DNA of 64,000 bases from Saccharothrix deserti (GTDB lineage Bacteria; Actinomycetota; Actinomycetes; Mycobacteriales; Pseudonocardiaceae): assembly GCF_009769385.1 (NCBI RefSeq), contig NZ_ML775959.1:186001-250000 (forward strand), written 5' to 3'. Positions 1 to 8,833 of the stretch are shown here, piece by piece (the first letter of the stretch is position 1; each line of letters opens with the position of its first letter). Both the position numbers and the translations under genes were made by a program. The notes beneath the pieces were generated by a model. That model was not told where the DNA came from, did no database searches, and saw nothing but the letters and a program-made list of their open reading frames with translations.

Positions 1-1
1 G

Positions 2-1480
2 CTCGCGCAGACGGACCCGGGCGCCGCGCTGACCGCGTTCACCGAGGCACTGGCCGGTATCGCCGACCCCGTCGTGAAGGCGTCCCTCGCGGTCCGGTAC
101 GCGATGGTCGCCCTCGGCGCGCGGCGGTCCGCGCAGGCGATCTCCGTCGTCCTGGACGCGCTGGACGGCCTGCCCGCCGACGCCGACACCGACCTGCGGG
201 TGCTGGTCGACCTCACCGCGCTCGTGCTCGGTTTCGGCAACCTCGGCACGACGGCCCAGGCGGTGGCGCGGGGTCGTGCGACCGCGGCGCCGTCCGGGCG
301 GACGACGAGCGAACGGCGGCTGGCGCACCAGTTGGCGCGCACCGAGATGCTGTCCGGCGGTTCGTCGCACCGCGCGCTGGAGCTGATCGCCCTCGGCGCG
401 AACCGGCGGATCGAGCCGTACGACTGGTGGGACGTCTACCCCTCGATCGTGCTCCACTTCGCCGGCGACCCGGGCGCGGCGCTGAGCCGCCTGGACACGG
501 CGTTGACCGACACCTCGCGCCGCGGCGACGCCTGGAGCCACTACCTGACCCTGGTCGCGCGGGCGGCACTGCGACTGGACGCCGGGGAGCTGACGGACGC
601 CGAGGCGGACGCCGAACACGCGCTCGGGGTCGTGGAGGCGGCGGGGTGGACGGTGAACGACGCGTGGGCGCGGACGGTCGTGGACGCGGCGCGCGTGAAC
701 CGCAACGCGGGCGCCGCGGCGGAGCCACCCGACGTGGGCGCGGAGCCGCGCAGCGTCTTGGAGTACGGCGCCGAGATGATCGCCCTCGCCCGGAGGCGGG
801 TGATCAGGCTCGACCACGAGGGCGCGCTGGAGGTGTTGCTGCGGTGCGGCCGGGAGTTGGACGCGATGAGCGTGCGCAACCCGGTGCTCGTGCCGTGGTG
901 GCTCGACGCGACCACGCTGCTGGCCGACCTCGGCCGGCCCGCCGAGGCGGTCGACCTGGTCGAGCGCGGTGCGGAGCGGGCCGCCCGCTGGGACACCCCC
1001 ACCGCCCGCGGGTACGCGCTGCTGGCCGAGGGCCTGATCACGTCCGGTCGGGCGCGGGTCGAGGTGCTGGAGGCGGCGGTCGGTGAGCTGACGGGCACCG
1101 GCGCCCTGCTCCGCGAGGTGGGGGCGCGGACGGCGCTCGGCCACGCGTTCCTGGCCGAGGGCCGGGGCAAACCCGCCCGGAGGCACTTCCGGGCCGCGGT
1201 GGACCTGGCGGTGCGGTGCGGCGACCTCCCGGCGGCGGCCGTGGCCCGGTCCGGGCTCATGCGCGCGGGGGGCCGGATGCCCGGTCTGACCGCCACCCCG
1301 GCGAACATGCTGACCGGCAGCGAGCGCCGCGTCGCCGCGCTGGCCGCCGAGGGCAGGACGAACCGGGAGATCGCGGCGGCGCTGTTCGTCACCGTGCGCA
1401 CGGTCGAGAGCCACCTGTCCAACGCCTACCGCAAGCTCGGCGTGCAGACGCGGACCGATCTCGTGGGGCACCTCGGATGA
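2..1480 (+). CDS. LAL-type LuxR transcriptional regulator, 3' part
   Basis: This is the 3' part of a large ATP-binding LuxR-family (LAL/MalT-like) activator. The frame is open from the first complete codon at 2, so the true start and the expected N-terminal P-loop ATPase lie outside the window; the GTG at 74 is probably internal. What remains (about 492 residues) is an Ala/Leu/Arg-rich helical region of the sort that forms TPR-like sensor arrays, then a LuxR/GerE helix-turn-helix in the last 60 residues (LTGSERRVAALAAEG, TNREIAAALFVTVRTVESHL, NAYRKLGV). The stop overlaps the next start as ATGA, which implies translational coupling. LAL proteins commonly sit in natural-product clusters as pathway activators. 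The family call is firm; the target is unknown. Confidence 0.88.
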   Translation, partial: LAQTDPGAALTAFTEALAGIADPVVKASLAVRYAMVALGARRSAQAISVVLDALDGLPADADTDLRVLVDLTALVLGFGNLGTTAQAVARGRATAAPSGRTTSERRLAHQLARTEMLSGGSSHRALELIALGANRRIEPYDWWDVYPSIVLHFAGDPGAALSRLDTALTDTSRRGDAWSHYLTLVARAALRLDAGELTDAEADAEHALGVVEAAGWTVNDAWARTVVDAARVNRNAGAAAEPPDVGAEPRSVLEYGAEMIALARRRVIRLDHEGALEVLLRCGRELDAMSVRNPVLVPWWLDATTLLADLGRPAEAVDLVERGAERAARWDTPTARGYALLAEGLITSGRARVEVLEAAVGELTGTGALLREVGARTALGHAFLAEGRGKPARRHFRAAVDLAVRCGDLPAAAVARSGLMRAGGRMPGLTATPANMLTGSERRVAALAAEGRTNREIAAALFVTVRTVESHLSNAYRKLGVQTRTDLVGHLG

Positions 1481-3891
1481 CGGGGACGTCGGTGACGACC
1501 GGGCTCGTGGAGCGCGACGCCGAACTGGTGGCCCTGGACGACGCCGTCCGGGCGTTGGCGGCCGGTGGGTCGTCGCTGTTCGAGGTCGTCGGCCCGGCCG
1601 GGACGGGCCGCAGTGCGGTGGCCCGCCACGTCGCGGCGAGCGGAACCGGGGCAGGCGTGGTGGTGCTGACGATGACGGCGTCACCGGACGGGACCGACCG
1701 CGAGCGCCGCGTCCTCGCCGACCTGCTGGTCCGGCTCGAAAGCGCGCCGTCGCACGATCCCCACGCGGCCGGCCCCGTCGGACCGCTGCTGCTCGTGGTG
1801 GACGACGCGCAGTGGCTGGACGACGCGTCACGGGCACGGCTCGCCGCCCTGGCCCGGTGGAGTCGCGACACGCCGATCATGATCGTGGTGGCGTCCGACT
1901 GCCTGAGAACGGTCCTCGACGGCGCGACCGTGCTGACCTTGCGCCCGCTGGGCGCGGCGGCCGTCGCGGAGCTGGTGGCGTCCCGGTTCGCGGAGCCCGC
2001 GGACCCGAAGTTCCTGGACGCCCTCGTCGTGCACACCGGCGGCCGTCCCGTGGTGCTGCGCCCGGTGCTCGACCGGCTGGCCGCGACCGGGCTCGGTCCG
2101 CGCGTCCAGCACATCCCCGACCTGGTCGACCGCACGGCGGAGGTGGTCGGCGAGGTCGTGGCGAGAGCGCTGCGGACGCTGCCGGCGGAGGTGGTCGAGC
2201 TGGTGCGGGTCATCGCGATCTGCCGCCCGGACTTCGACCTCGACCTGGTGTTCACGCTGGCCCGGTTGCGGCAGCTGACCCCGGCCCGCGCCCTGGAACT
2301 GCTGTTCGGCGCCGGTCTGATCACCTCGCGGGAACGGCCGCAGCTGGTCGCGGACGTCGGGGTGGACCGCGTGCTGGCGGGGATGTCCCGGGCACGGCGC
2401 GAGGAACTGCACGACCGGGCCGCGGAACTGGGCTACCGCAGCGCCGTCGCCGAGCCCGCGGTCGCGCGGCTGCTCAAGGGCGCGCCGCCGTCCGGCCGGC
2501 CGTGGGTCGTGCCCCTCCTGCGCACGGCGGCCGAACGGGAACGTGAGCGCGGCCGGTCGCAGGAGGCGGCCTGCCACCTGGGCCGGGCGCTGGCCGAACC
2601 GGTCGCTCCGGCGCTGAAGGCGCGCCTGATCGTGGAACTGGGCGTGGCCGAAGGCGGTCACGCCCCGGACGTCGGCGACCGCCTGCTCACCCGGATGCTG
2701 CTGGACCCGGAGTTCGCCGGGTTCACCGCCGAGCGACTCGACGCCGCCGAACAACTGCTCGCCCGCGGTGACAACGCGTTGGCCCGGCGCACCTTCGGCG
2801 CGGTGTCCGCCACGGGCGCCGAACGGGATTCCCTCACCGCGCTGTACTGGATCGCCGACGACGCGCCGCACGAGGAGCCGGGGCTGGGCCTGCTGGAGGC
2901 GCCCGAGCTGCCGGAGTGGCCGACCGACCCGGCGCTGGCGGGCGCGGCGGCGTGGCGGTGCGCGACGCGGGGCGTCGACCTCGAAGGCACCCGCACCCTC
3001 GCACGCGCGGCGCTGACGGGGGAGAGCGCCACGTTGTCACCGCGCATCCAGGCGTGCCGGGCGTTGATGCTGACCGACGACGTGGACGAGGCGACCGCCG
3101 GGCTCGACGCCGTGGTGACCCTGGCGCGCCGACGGGGGCTGACCGCGGTCGCGGGGTCCGCGCTGCTCGCCCGGTCCAAGGTCAAGGCGCGGCGGGGCCG
3201 GCTGGACGAGGCCGTGGTCGACCTGGAGCGGGCGGAGTTCGAGCTGCCGCGGCAGAGCTGGCACCCCACGTCACGGGCGATCATCGTCGCGCTGGACATG
3301 CTGCTCAGCCTGGAACGCGGCATGGTCGACCGCGCGGCGGCGCTGTCCGACACCGTGCCGGTGGACGCGGAGGCCATCGGTGGCTTCGCGTGGACGCACC
3401 TGCACTTCTCACGCGGGCTGCTCGCCCTGGTGACGGGCGACGCGGCGGTGGCGGCCACCAAGTTCCAGGAATGCGGACGCCGCCTGCTCTCCCGGCAGTG
3501 GGCCAACCCGGCTCTGCTCGCGTGGCGGACGGTCGCGGCGATGGCGTTGCGGTCGACCGGCGAGACGGCGCGCGCGCTGCGGCTCGTCGACGAGGAGGTC
3601 GCGCTCGCGCGGCAGTGGGGTGCGCCGAGCACCCTCGGCGGCGCCCACCTCGGCAGCGCGTTGGTGTACACGGGCGCCGACGCGCTGGAACACCTGCGGG
3701 TCGCGGTCCCGCTGCTCCGCGAGTCACCGACCAGGATCCGCTACGCGAACGCCCTGCTCGAACTCGCGGAGGCCGGCGATCCGGCGGACGCCGCGCCACT
3801 CGTGCGCGAAGCGGCCGGGATCGCGTTGACCCACCACGCGAACGGCCTGGTCGAGCGGGCACGCCGGCTCGGCTGGACACCGGACGCCTGA
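1477..3891 (+). CDS. LAL-like AAA ATPase lacking a C-terminal HTH
   Basis: An 804-residue signalling ATPase resembling LAL regulators. The start is the ATG in the ATGA overlap with the upstream gene; longer in-frame extensions run through that gene and are artefacts. A P-loop lies near residues 37-45 (GPAGTGRS) and a Walker B near 104-115 (LLLVVDDAQWLDD). The canonical Walker A lysine is replaced by arginine. After the ATPase comes a long helical TPR-like region ending in RARRLGWTPDA. No LuxR helix-turn-helix follows, although related proteins carry one in their last 60 residues, so it probably cannot bind DNA itself. It may be a decayed LAL or a partner or sensor for the LALs on either side. 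The next gene starts 19 bp downstream. Confidence 0.85.
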   Translation: MTGTSVTTGLVERDAELVALDDAVRALAAGGSSLFEVVGPAGTGRSAVARHVAASGTGAGVVVLTMTASPDGTDRERRVLADLLVRLESAPSHDPHAAGPVGPLLLVVDDAQWLDDASRARLAALARWSRDTPIMIVVASDCLRTVLDGATVLTLRPLGAAAVAELVASRFAEPADPKFLDALVVHTGGRPVVLRPVLDRLAATGLGPRVQHIPDLVDRTAEVVGEVVARALRTLPAEVVELVRVIAICRPDFDLDLVFTLARLRQLTPARALELLFGAGLITSRERPQLVADVGVDRVLAGMSRARREELHDRAAELGYRSAVAEPAVARLLKGAPPSGRPWVVPLLRTAAERERERGRSQEAACHLGRALAEPVAPALKARLIVELGVAEGGHAPDVGDRLLTRMLLDPEFAGFTAERLDAAEQLLARGDNALARRTFGAVSATGAERDSLTALYWIADDAPHEEPGLGLLEAPELPEWPTDPALAGAAAWRCATRGVDLEGTRTLARAALTGESATLSPRIQACRALMLTDDVDEATAGLDAVVTLARRRGLTAVAGSALLARSKVKARRGRLDEAVVDLERAEFELPRQSWHPTSRAIIVALDMLLSLERGMVDRAAALSDTVPVDAEAIGGFAWTHLHFSRGLLALVTGDAAVAATKFQECGRRLLSRQWANPALLAWRTVAAMALRSTGETARALRLVDEEVALARQWGAPSTLGGAHLGSALVYTGADALEHLRVAVPLLRESPTRIRYANALLELAEAGDPADAAPLVREAAGIALTHHANGLVERARRLGWTPDA

Positions 3892-3910
3892 GGAAGGAGG
3901 CGGACGACGA

Positions 3911-6676
3911 GTGCTGTTCGAACGCGAGGACGAGTTGGGCGTGGTGAGCCGTGCCCTCCGGATGGCCGCGGAGGGCGCCGGCAGCGTGGTCGTCATCGGC
4001 GGACCGCTGGGCAACGGCAAGTCCGCGCTGCTGCACGCCCTCGGGACGCTGCCCGAGGCCGACGGGTTCCACGTGCTGCGGGCGACCGCCTCGCCGTTCG
4101 AGCGCGGTTTCGCGGGCGGTGTGGTCCGCCAGCTGCTGGAGCCGGTGCTGGCCGGGGTGGACGCCGACGTGTGGCGGGGTCCCGCCGCGCTCGCCCGTCC
4201 GGTGTTCTGCGCCAACGGTGTCGACTCCGCGCTGGGGACGGTGGACGTCCAGCAGGCGGTGCGGTTCGGGGCGCAGTCGCTCGCGCACAACGTCGTCGGG
4301 GACGCCCCCGCGCTCGTGCTGGTCGACGACCTGCAATGGGCCGACGAGTTGTCGGCGCGCCTGCTCGTGGACCTCGCGGACTGCGTCGCGACGAGACGCG
4401 TGGTGTTCGTCGCGGCCGTGCGCGAGGGCGACCCGCTCACCGACCGGCCCGAGATCTCCGCGGTCGTGGCCGCCGCCGCCCACCAGCTGCGACCCCGTTT
4501 CCTGTCCCCGGCGGGCTCGCTGGCGTTGATGCGGGAACGGCTCGGGCCCGCGTGCGACGAGGAGTTCGGGCTCGCCTGCCACGAGGCGACCGACGGCAAC
4601 CCGATGTTCCTGACCGCGTTGGCGCTGGACTGGGCGCTCGGCGACCAGGCGCCGGTGGCGGCCCACGCCGACGTGGTGCGCACGCTGCGGCCGGGTCGTT
4701 CGCGCGACCGCCTCCTCTCCAGCCTGCGCGCGCAACCCGAGCCGGTCCGGGCGTTGGCGGAGGCGTTGGCGGTGCTGGCCGACTGCGGCGACCCGTCGAT
4801 CGCCGGTGTGCTGGCGGACCTGGACGAGACGACCACCGCCGAGGCGCTGGGCGTGCTGCGCACCCTCGGCCTGGTCGCGGGCGACGGGTTCGCCCACCCC
4901 GGTGTGCGCCACGCGGTCGAGGAGATGATGTCGACCGCCGAACGCGAGGACGCGCAGCTCCGCGCGGCACGGCTGCTGCACGACCGCGGCTGGCCGGCCG
5001 AGCAGGTCGCCACGTTGCTCATCGACATCACCGCACCGCAGGGCGACTGGGTGGTCGGGACCCTGCGGGTCGCCGCCGACAACGCCGCGCGCGGCGGTGC
5101 GAACGAGGTCGCGGCGCGCTACCTGCGCCGGGCCCTGCTGGAGACCTCGGTGGACGGCGAGGACCGGGCGAAGGTGCTCGTCGACCTCGCGACGGTGGAA
5201 CGGGGCTTCGACATCCACGCCGCGGTGCGGCACATCCGGTACGCGACCGCCCTGCTCGCCCGGCCGCGTGACCGCGCGGCGGCGGCGATCCGGCTCGCGC
5301 CGACCGTGATGGGCGACGCACCCGAACCGGTGGCCGCGATGCTCCGCCGGATCGGTGACGAGCTCGGCGACCCCGACCGCCTCGAAGGCGTCGACCGCGA
5401 TCTCGCGCTGCGCGTCGAGGCGAGACTCCGCCACCTCGGCGAAACCGATCGGTACGAGCTGGCCGAAACCCTGACACGGCTCGCAAAACTCGGTGCCGGG
5501 CCGCCCCTGGCCACGGGCGCCGATCGCGAGTTGCTGACCGTGCTGCTGCACGGGGCGATGCTGACCGCCCGCCGACCCGCCGCGGAACTCGCGCGCCTGG
5601 CGGAAGAAGTGCTGGCGCGCGAACCCGCGACACCCGCCCACGTGCACACCGCCACGCCGCTGCTGGTCTCCGTGCTCGCCGCGGCCGACTCGCCGGGTGT
5701 GATCACCGGCTGGCTGGACGAGGCGTACGAGGCGGCACGCGTGCGCGGCGACGCGGTCGAGCAGGCCATGATCCGCACCGAGCAGTCGTTGGCGTACCTG
5801 ATGTCCGGACGGCTCACCGAGGCCAGCGCCGCCGCGGCCGACGCGTACGGGATGGGCGCGCTCGACTGGAACACCGCGAGCCGCACCACGGCGGTCGTGT
5901 CCGGGGCGGTGGCGCTGCAGCTGCGCGACCCGGTGCTGACCGATCGGCTCCTCGCCGCGGTCGACGACCAGCCCGACAGCGTGTGCCTCGCCGCGGTCGT
6001 CGGACTGCTGCGCGGCTCGGCGGCGGTGATGCGGGGCGACCTGGCCGGCGCGGCGACGGCGGTCCTGGCGTGCGGTGCCCAACTCGACCAGTCCGGATGG
6101 CGCAACCCGGTGCTGTTCCCGTGGCGGACGTCGGTCGCGTTGATCAAGCACGCGCTCGGCGAGTCGGACACCGCCTTCGCGCTGGCGGAGGAGGAGCGGC
6201 TGATCGCCCACGAGTGGGGCGCGCCCGCCGGCATCGGACGGGCGTGGCGGGTCCTGGGCCGGCTCTCGGCCGAGCGGCACGGCGTCGAACTGTCCCAGCG
6301 GGCCGTCGAGGTGTTGGAGGGCTCGGCGAACAGGCTGGAACTCGCCAAGGCCCTCCGCCAGTCGGCCGAGATGTCCGGCCGCGGCGACGTGTGGCGCCGC
6401 TGCCTGGAGGTCGCGGTCGAGTGCGGGTCGACCTCGATCGCCGACCGGGCCCGCCAGGCCCTCGGCGGGCAGGCGCCGTCGGGACCGAGGCTGACGCCCT
6501 CCGAGCGCAAGGTCGCGGCCCTCGCGGCGGGCGGCCGGTCCAACCAGGAGATCGCCGACGAGCTGTCGGTGACCTCCCGCGCGGTGGAGAAGCACCTGAC
6601 CAACACCTACCGGAAGCTCGGCGTGCGCGGACGCGCCGACCTGGCGGACGTCCTGCACCACGTGAACTCCCGGTAG
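3911..6676 (+). CDS. LAL-type LuxR transcriptional regulator, complete
   Basis: A complete 921-residue large ATP-binding LuxR regulator. The GTG start sits about 9 bp after AGGAAGGAGG at 3892-3901. It shows a canonical Walker A near residues 30-41 (GGPLGNGKSALLH), a Walker B near 135-147 (ALVLVDDLQWADE), a long helical repeat region, and a C-terminal LuxR helix-turn-helix (LTPSERKVAALAAGG, SNQEIADELSVTSRAVEKHL, NTYRKLGVRGRADL). It is third in a same-strand run with two related proteins, an array typical of regulator blocks at the edge of polyketide or other natural-product clusters. It probably activates a nearby pathway on binding ATP and an inducer; the inducer cannot be read from sequence. 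Confidence 0.92.
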   Translation: MLFEREDELGVVSRALRMAAEGAGSVVVIGGPLGNGKSALLHALGTLPEADGFHVLRATASPFERGFAGGVVRQLLEPVLAGVDADVWRGPAALARPVFCANGVDSALGTVDVQQAVRFGAQSLAHNVVGDAPALVLVDDLQWADELSARLLVDLADCVATRRVVFVAAVREGDPLTDRPEISAVVAAAAHQLRPRFLSPAGSLALMRERLGPACDEEFGLACHEATDGNPMFLTALALDWALGDQAPVAAHADVVRTLRPGRSRDRLLSSLRAQPEPVRALAEALAVLADCGDPSIAGVLADLDETTTAEALGVLRTLGLVAGDGFAHPGVRHAVEEMMSTAEREDAQLRAARLLHDRGWPAEQVATLLIDITAPQGDWVVGTLRVAADNAARGGANEVAARYLRRALLETSVDGEDRAKVLVDLATVERGFDIHAAVRHIRYATALLARPRDRAAAAIRLAPTVMGDAPEPVAAMLRRIGDELGDPDRLEGVDRDLALRVEARLRHLGETDRYELAETLTRLAKLGAGPPLATGADRELLTVLLHGAMLTARRPAAELARLAEEVLAREPATPAHVHTATPLLVSVLAAADSPGVITGWLDEAYEAARVRGDAVEQAMIRTEQSLAYLMSGRLTEASAAAADAYGMGALDWNTASRTTAVVSGAVALQLRDPVLTDRLLAAVDDQPDSVCLAAVVGLLRGSAAVMRGDLAGAATAVLACGAQLDQSGWRNPVLFPWRTSVALIKHALGESDTAFALAEEERLIAHEWGAPAGIGRAWRVLGRLSAERHGVELSQRAVEVLEGSANRLELAKALRQSAEMSGRGDVWRRCLEVAVECGSTSIADRARQALGGQAPSGPRLTPSERKVAALAAGGRSNQEIADELSVTSRAVEKHLTNTYRKLGVRGRADLADVLHHVNSR

Positions 6677-6969
6677 TCCCGAGTCCCGAATCCCGAGTCG
6701 CGGGGCACCGGGATCGGTGTCGCCCGGCCCGTCTCAAATCTGTCACTCAGCTCGACCGAACCATCACAGGCGGTCAGTGTGGCCCCCGTCGCACCGACCG
6801 AACCATCAGCGGAACGCCACCACAGTATTTGGTACGCGACGTTGACCCTGAGATCTCCGAGTTCCTAGGATTATTCATACGAGAAACATGACATGAGATG
6901 TGCGCTGCGCTCGATGGTTTCGTGCGTAACCAGTATGCGTACTTGTGCATGAGTGGGGAGGGGCCGGAG

Positions 6970-7620
6970 ATGTCCTCGATGACCGGATTGTCGTTGCTGC
7001 GCGACCACGGCGATTTCCCGGCGGAGTCGACCGCGGATGTAGTGGGCCGGTTTTTCGACCTGCACGCGACGAATGCCGGCCTGGTCGACGCGCAACTGGT
7101 GCTGCGCAAGGTCGGCGGCGAATTCGCCACGCGGTTGGGCGTCGATCCGGACAATTTGATCGGACGGGACTTCGTGGACCTCTTCCGCGGCGAGACCCGG
7201 TCGACCCTGCGCGGGCAGTGCGTGCGCCTGCTCACCGACGGCAAGGGCGGGTTCGGGCACACCGCGGAGATCGTCGACGCCGACCGCGGACCGAGCGCCG
7301 TCCGGGTGTTCGTGATCGCGGTGCGCTCCGGGCTCATGGTGACCGTGTCGCCCTCCGCCTCCGCGGACAGCCCCAAGCCGATCCTGAGCAACATCGACGC
7401 CCGCATCCTCGAAGCGATCGCGCTCGGGCAATCGACCGTCCACATCACCTCCAGGCTCTACCTGAGCAGGCAGGGCGTCGACTACCACGTGGGAACGATG
7501 CTGCGGAAGCTCAAGGCGGCCAACCGCGCCGCGCTCGTCTCCAGGGCGTACTCGCTGGGCATCCTCGATCCCGGCAGTTGGCCGCCGCGCGTCCAGCCCG
7601 GCTTCGTCAAGCAGGCTTGA
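6970..7620 (+). CDS. LuxR-family regulator with PAS-like N-terminal domain
   Basis: A 216-residue single-HTH LuxR-type regulator. I start it at the ATG at 6970 because GGGGAGGGG (6955-6963) is ideally spaced before it; an earlier start at 6898 has no ribosome site. The N-terminal half (ADVVGRFFDLHATNAGLVDA through VNVGVDPDNLIGRDFVDLF-like text to VFVIAVRSGLMVTV) resembles a PAS sensor. The C-terminal 65 residues (ILSNIDARILEAIALGQST, LSRQGVDYHVGTMLRKL, ANRAALVSRAY) form the helix-turn-helix. The 293 bp upstream are unusually AT-rich for this genome and probably hold its promoter. PAS-LuxR proteins often act as pathway-specific activators in actinomycete metabolite clusters. Confidence 0.82.
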   Translation: MSSMTGLSLLRDHGDFPAESTADVVGRFFDLHATNAGLVDAQLVLRKVGGEFATRLGVDPDNLIGRDFVDLFRGETRSTLRGQCVRLLTDGKGGFGHTAEIVDADRGPSAVRVFVIAVRSGLMVTVSPSASADSPKPILSNIDARILEAIALGQSTVHITSRLYLSRQGVDYHVGTMLRKLKAANRAALVSRAYSLGILDPGSWPPRVQPGFVKQA

Positions 7621-7644
7621 GCGCGGGAGAGGCAGCTACCGGAC

Positions 7645-8592
7645 ATGATCGAATCGACGGCCAGGTGGGAATCCCCGGACGAGTTCGCGCGCAGGCGCGG
7701 CTTGCACCCGGTGAACACCGACCACCTGCGGATCGCGGAGTTCCGGGCGAAGGTCCGGGCGGCGGGCGAGGGCTGGGTCGGCGGCGGACGACCGGGCGAA
7801 CTGGTCGAACTGCTCAGCAAGGCGGCGGCGGGTGACCCCGAGCTGGCCCGCCTGGTCAGGGTCGGCGGTCAGCTCGTCGAGGACTTCCTCGACGGCTTCC
7901 GGCACCGCGAGGCCGTGCGCCAGGACACCGCGGCCACACCCCCGCGCGACCTGGTGGCCGACCTGGTCGACGGCCGCCCGATCGCCCCCGAAGTGCTGGA
8001 CGGGTTGGCGCCCAGATACCTGATCACCGTGGTCCGGGGCCAGGACCAGGGCGCGGCGGAGCTGCGGGAGGTCGCCGGTCCGGGCGCGCTCGTCGCCAAC
8101 CGCGACGGCGTGCTGGTGCTGTTGGCTCCGGACCTGGGCGACGAGCACGCCGAGCTGACCGTCGGGCAGCTGTCGCGGTGGCTGGCCGGGGGCTGGATGA
8201 CGACGGCCCGGCGGGCGAGAGGCGAGATCCCGGAGGGGTTCGCGGAGGCCACCGAAGTGCTGCGGCTGGTGGTCGCAGGCCGCAGGCCGAGCGGTGTCTA
8301 CAACATGTCCGACGTGCTGGTCGAGTACGCCGTCACGCAGCACGAGGAGGTCGCCGCGAGCCTCGCCTCGGTGATCAAGCCACTGCGTTCGCACCCGGTG
8401 CTGTGGGAGACGCTCACCGCCCTGGTCGACGCCGACTACAACCGCAACAAGGCGGCGAAGAGCCTGTTCATCCACCGCAGCACGCTCGACTACCGGCTCC
8501 AGCGCGTGCAGCAGATCACCGGATTCGACCCGACCAGCGGGCGCGAGGCCCAGGTCCTGATCGTGGCCATGATCGCCGACGCCACACGGTGA
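7645..8592 (+). CDS. PucR/CdaR-type helix-turn-helix regulator
   Basis: A 315-residue regulator of the PucR/CdaR class. The diagnostic part is the C-terminal HTH near residues 255-310 (LTALVDADYNRNKAAKSLFI, HRSTLDYRLQRVQQITG). The N-terminal two thirds is a helical and alpha/beta sensor-like region with no clear known domain. The ATG at 7645 follows GAGAGGCAG by a suitable distance, 24 bp after the upstream stop, so it is probably cotranscribed with the PAS-LuxR gene. PucR-type proteins respond to small molecules or to nucleotide or metabolite state; the ligand here is unknown. Confidence 0.82.
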   Translation: MIESTARWESPDEFARRRGLHPVNTDHLRIAEFRAKVRAAGEGWVGGGRPGELVELLSKAAAGDPELARLVRVGGQLVEDFLDGFRHREAVRQDTAATPPRDLVADLVDGRPIAPEVLDGLAPRYLITVVRGQDQGAAELREVAGPGALVANRDGVLVLLAPDLGDEHAELTVGQLSRWLAGGWMTTARRARGEIPEGFAEATEVLRLVVAGRRPSGVYNMSDVLVEYAVTQHEEVAASLASVIKPLRSHPVLWETLTALVDADYNRNKAAKSLFIHRSTLDYRLQRVQQITGFDPTSGREAQVLIVAMIADATR

Positions 8593-8740
8593 CGGCACTG
8601 GGACCGGGCGACATTTCCCCCACAATCTCCGTCTCGGACGATCCGAATCCGGGCAATAGACCCCGCCACGGCGGCGAACGCTCGCGCACGACCTCGACGT
8701 CCGATGGCGAGGAATCCGCTCCCGGATTCATCGGGCGGAC

Positions 8741-8782
8741 GGCCAGGAATGTCTCATATGGGGCCAGGAATGTCTCATATGG
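8741..8782 (+). repeat. Perfect 21-bp tandem duplication upstream of a methyltransferase-like gene
   Basis: Two identical adjacent 21-bp units, 8741-8761 and 8762-8782, each beginning GGCCAGGAATG and ending CTCATATGG. They lie in the 241-bp gap between the PucR-type gene and the methyltransferase-like gene and end 51 bp before that gene's ATG. Head-to-tail copies spaced by exactly two helical turns fit a dimeric or cooperative protein-binding site. No other copy is evident in the window. The function is inferred only from position. Confidence 0.6.
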
Positions 8783-8833
8783 CTGGACGCTCCGGCCCGC
8801 CGCAGTCGGGGTCCGCGATTTCTCCCGAGTCGG

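Noticed and set aside
3305..6661. 1118-residue open frame on the minus strand opposite the LAL gene
   Set aside because: It is rich in Arg, Gly, His and Gln with no domain and lies antisense to clearly recognisable genes; it is a GC-driven shadow.
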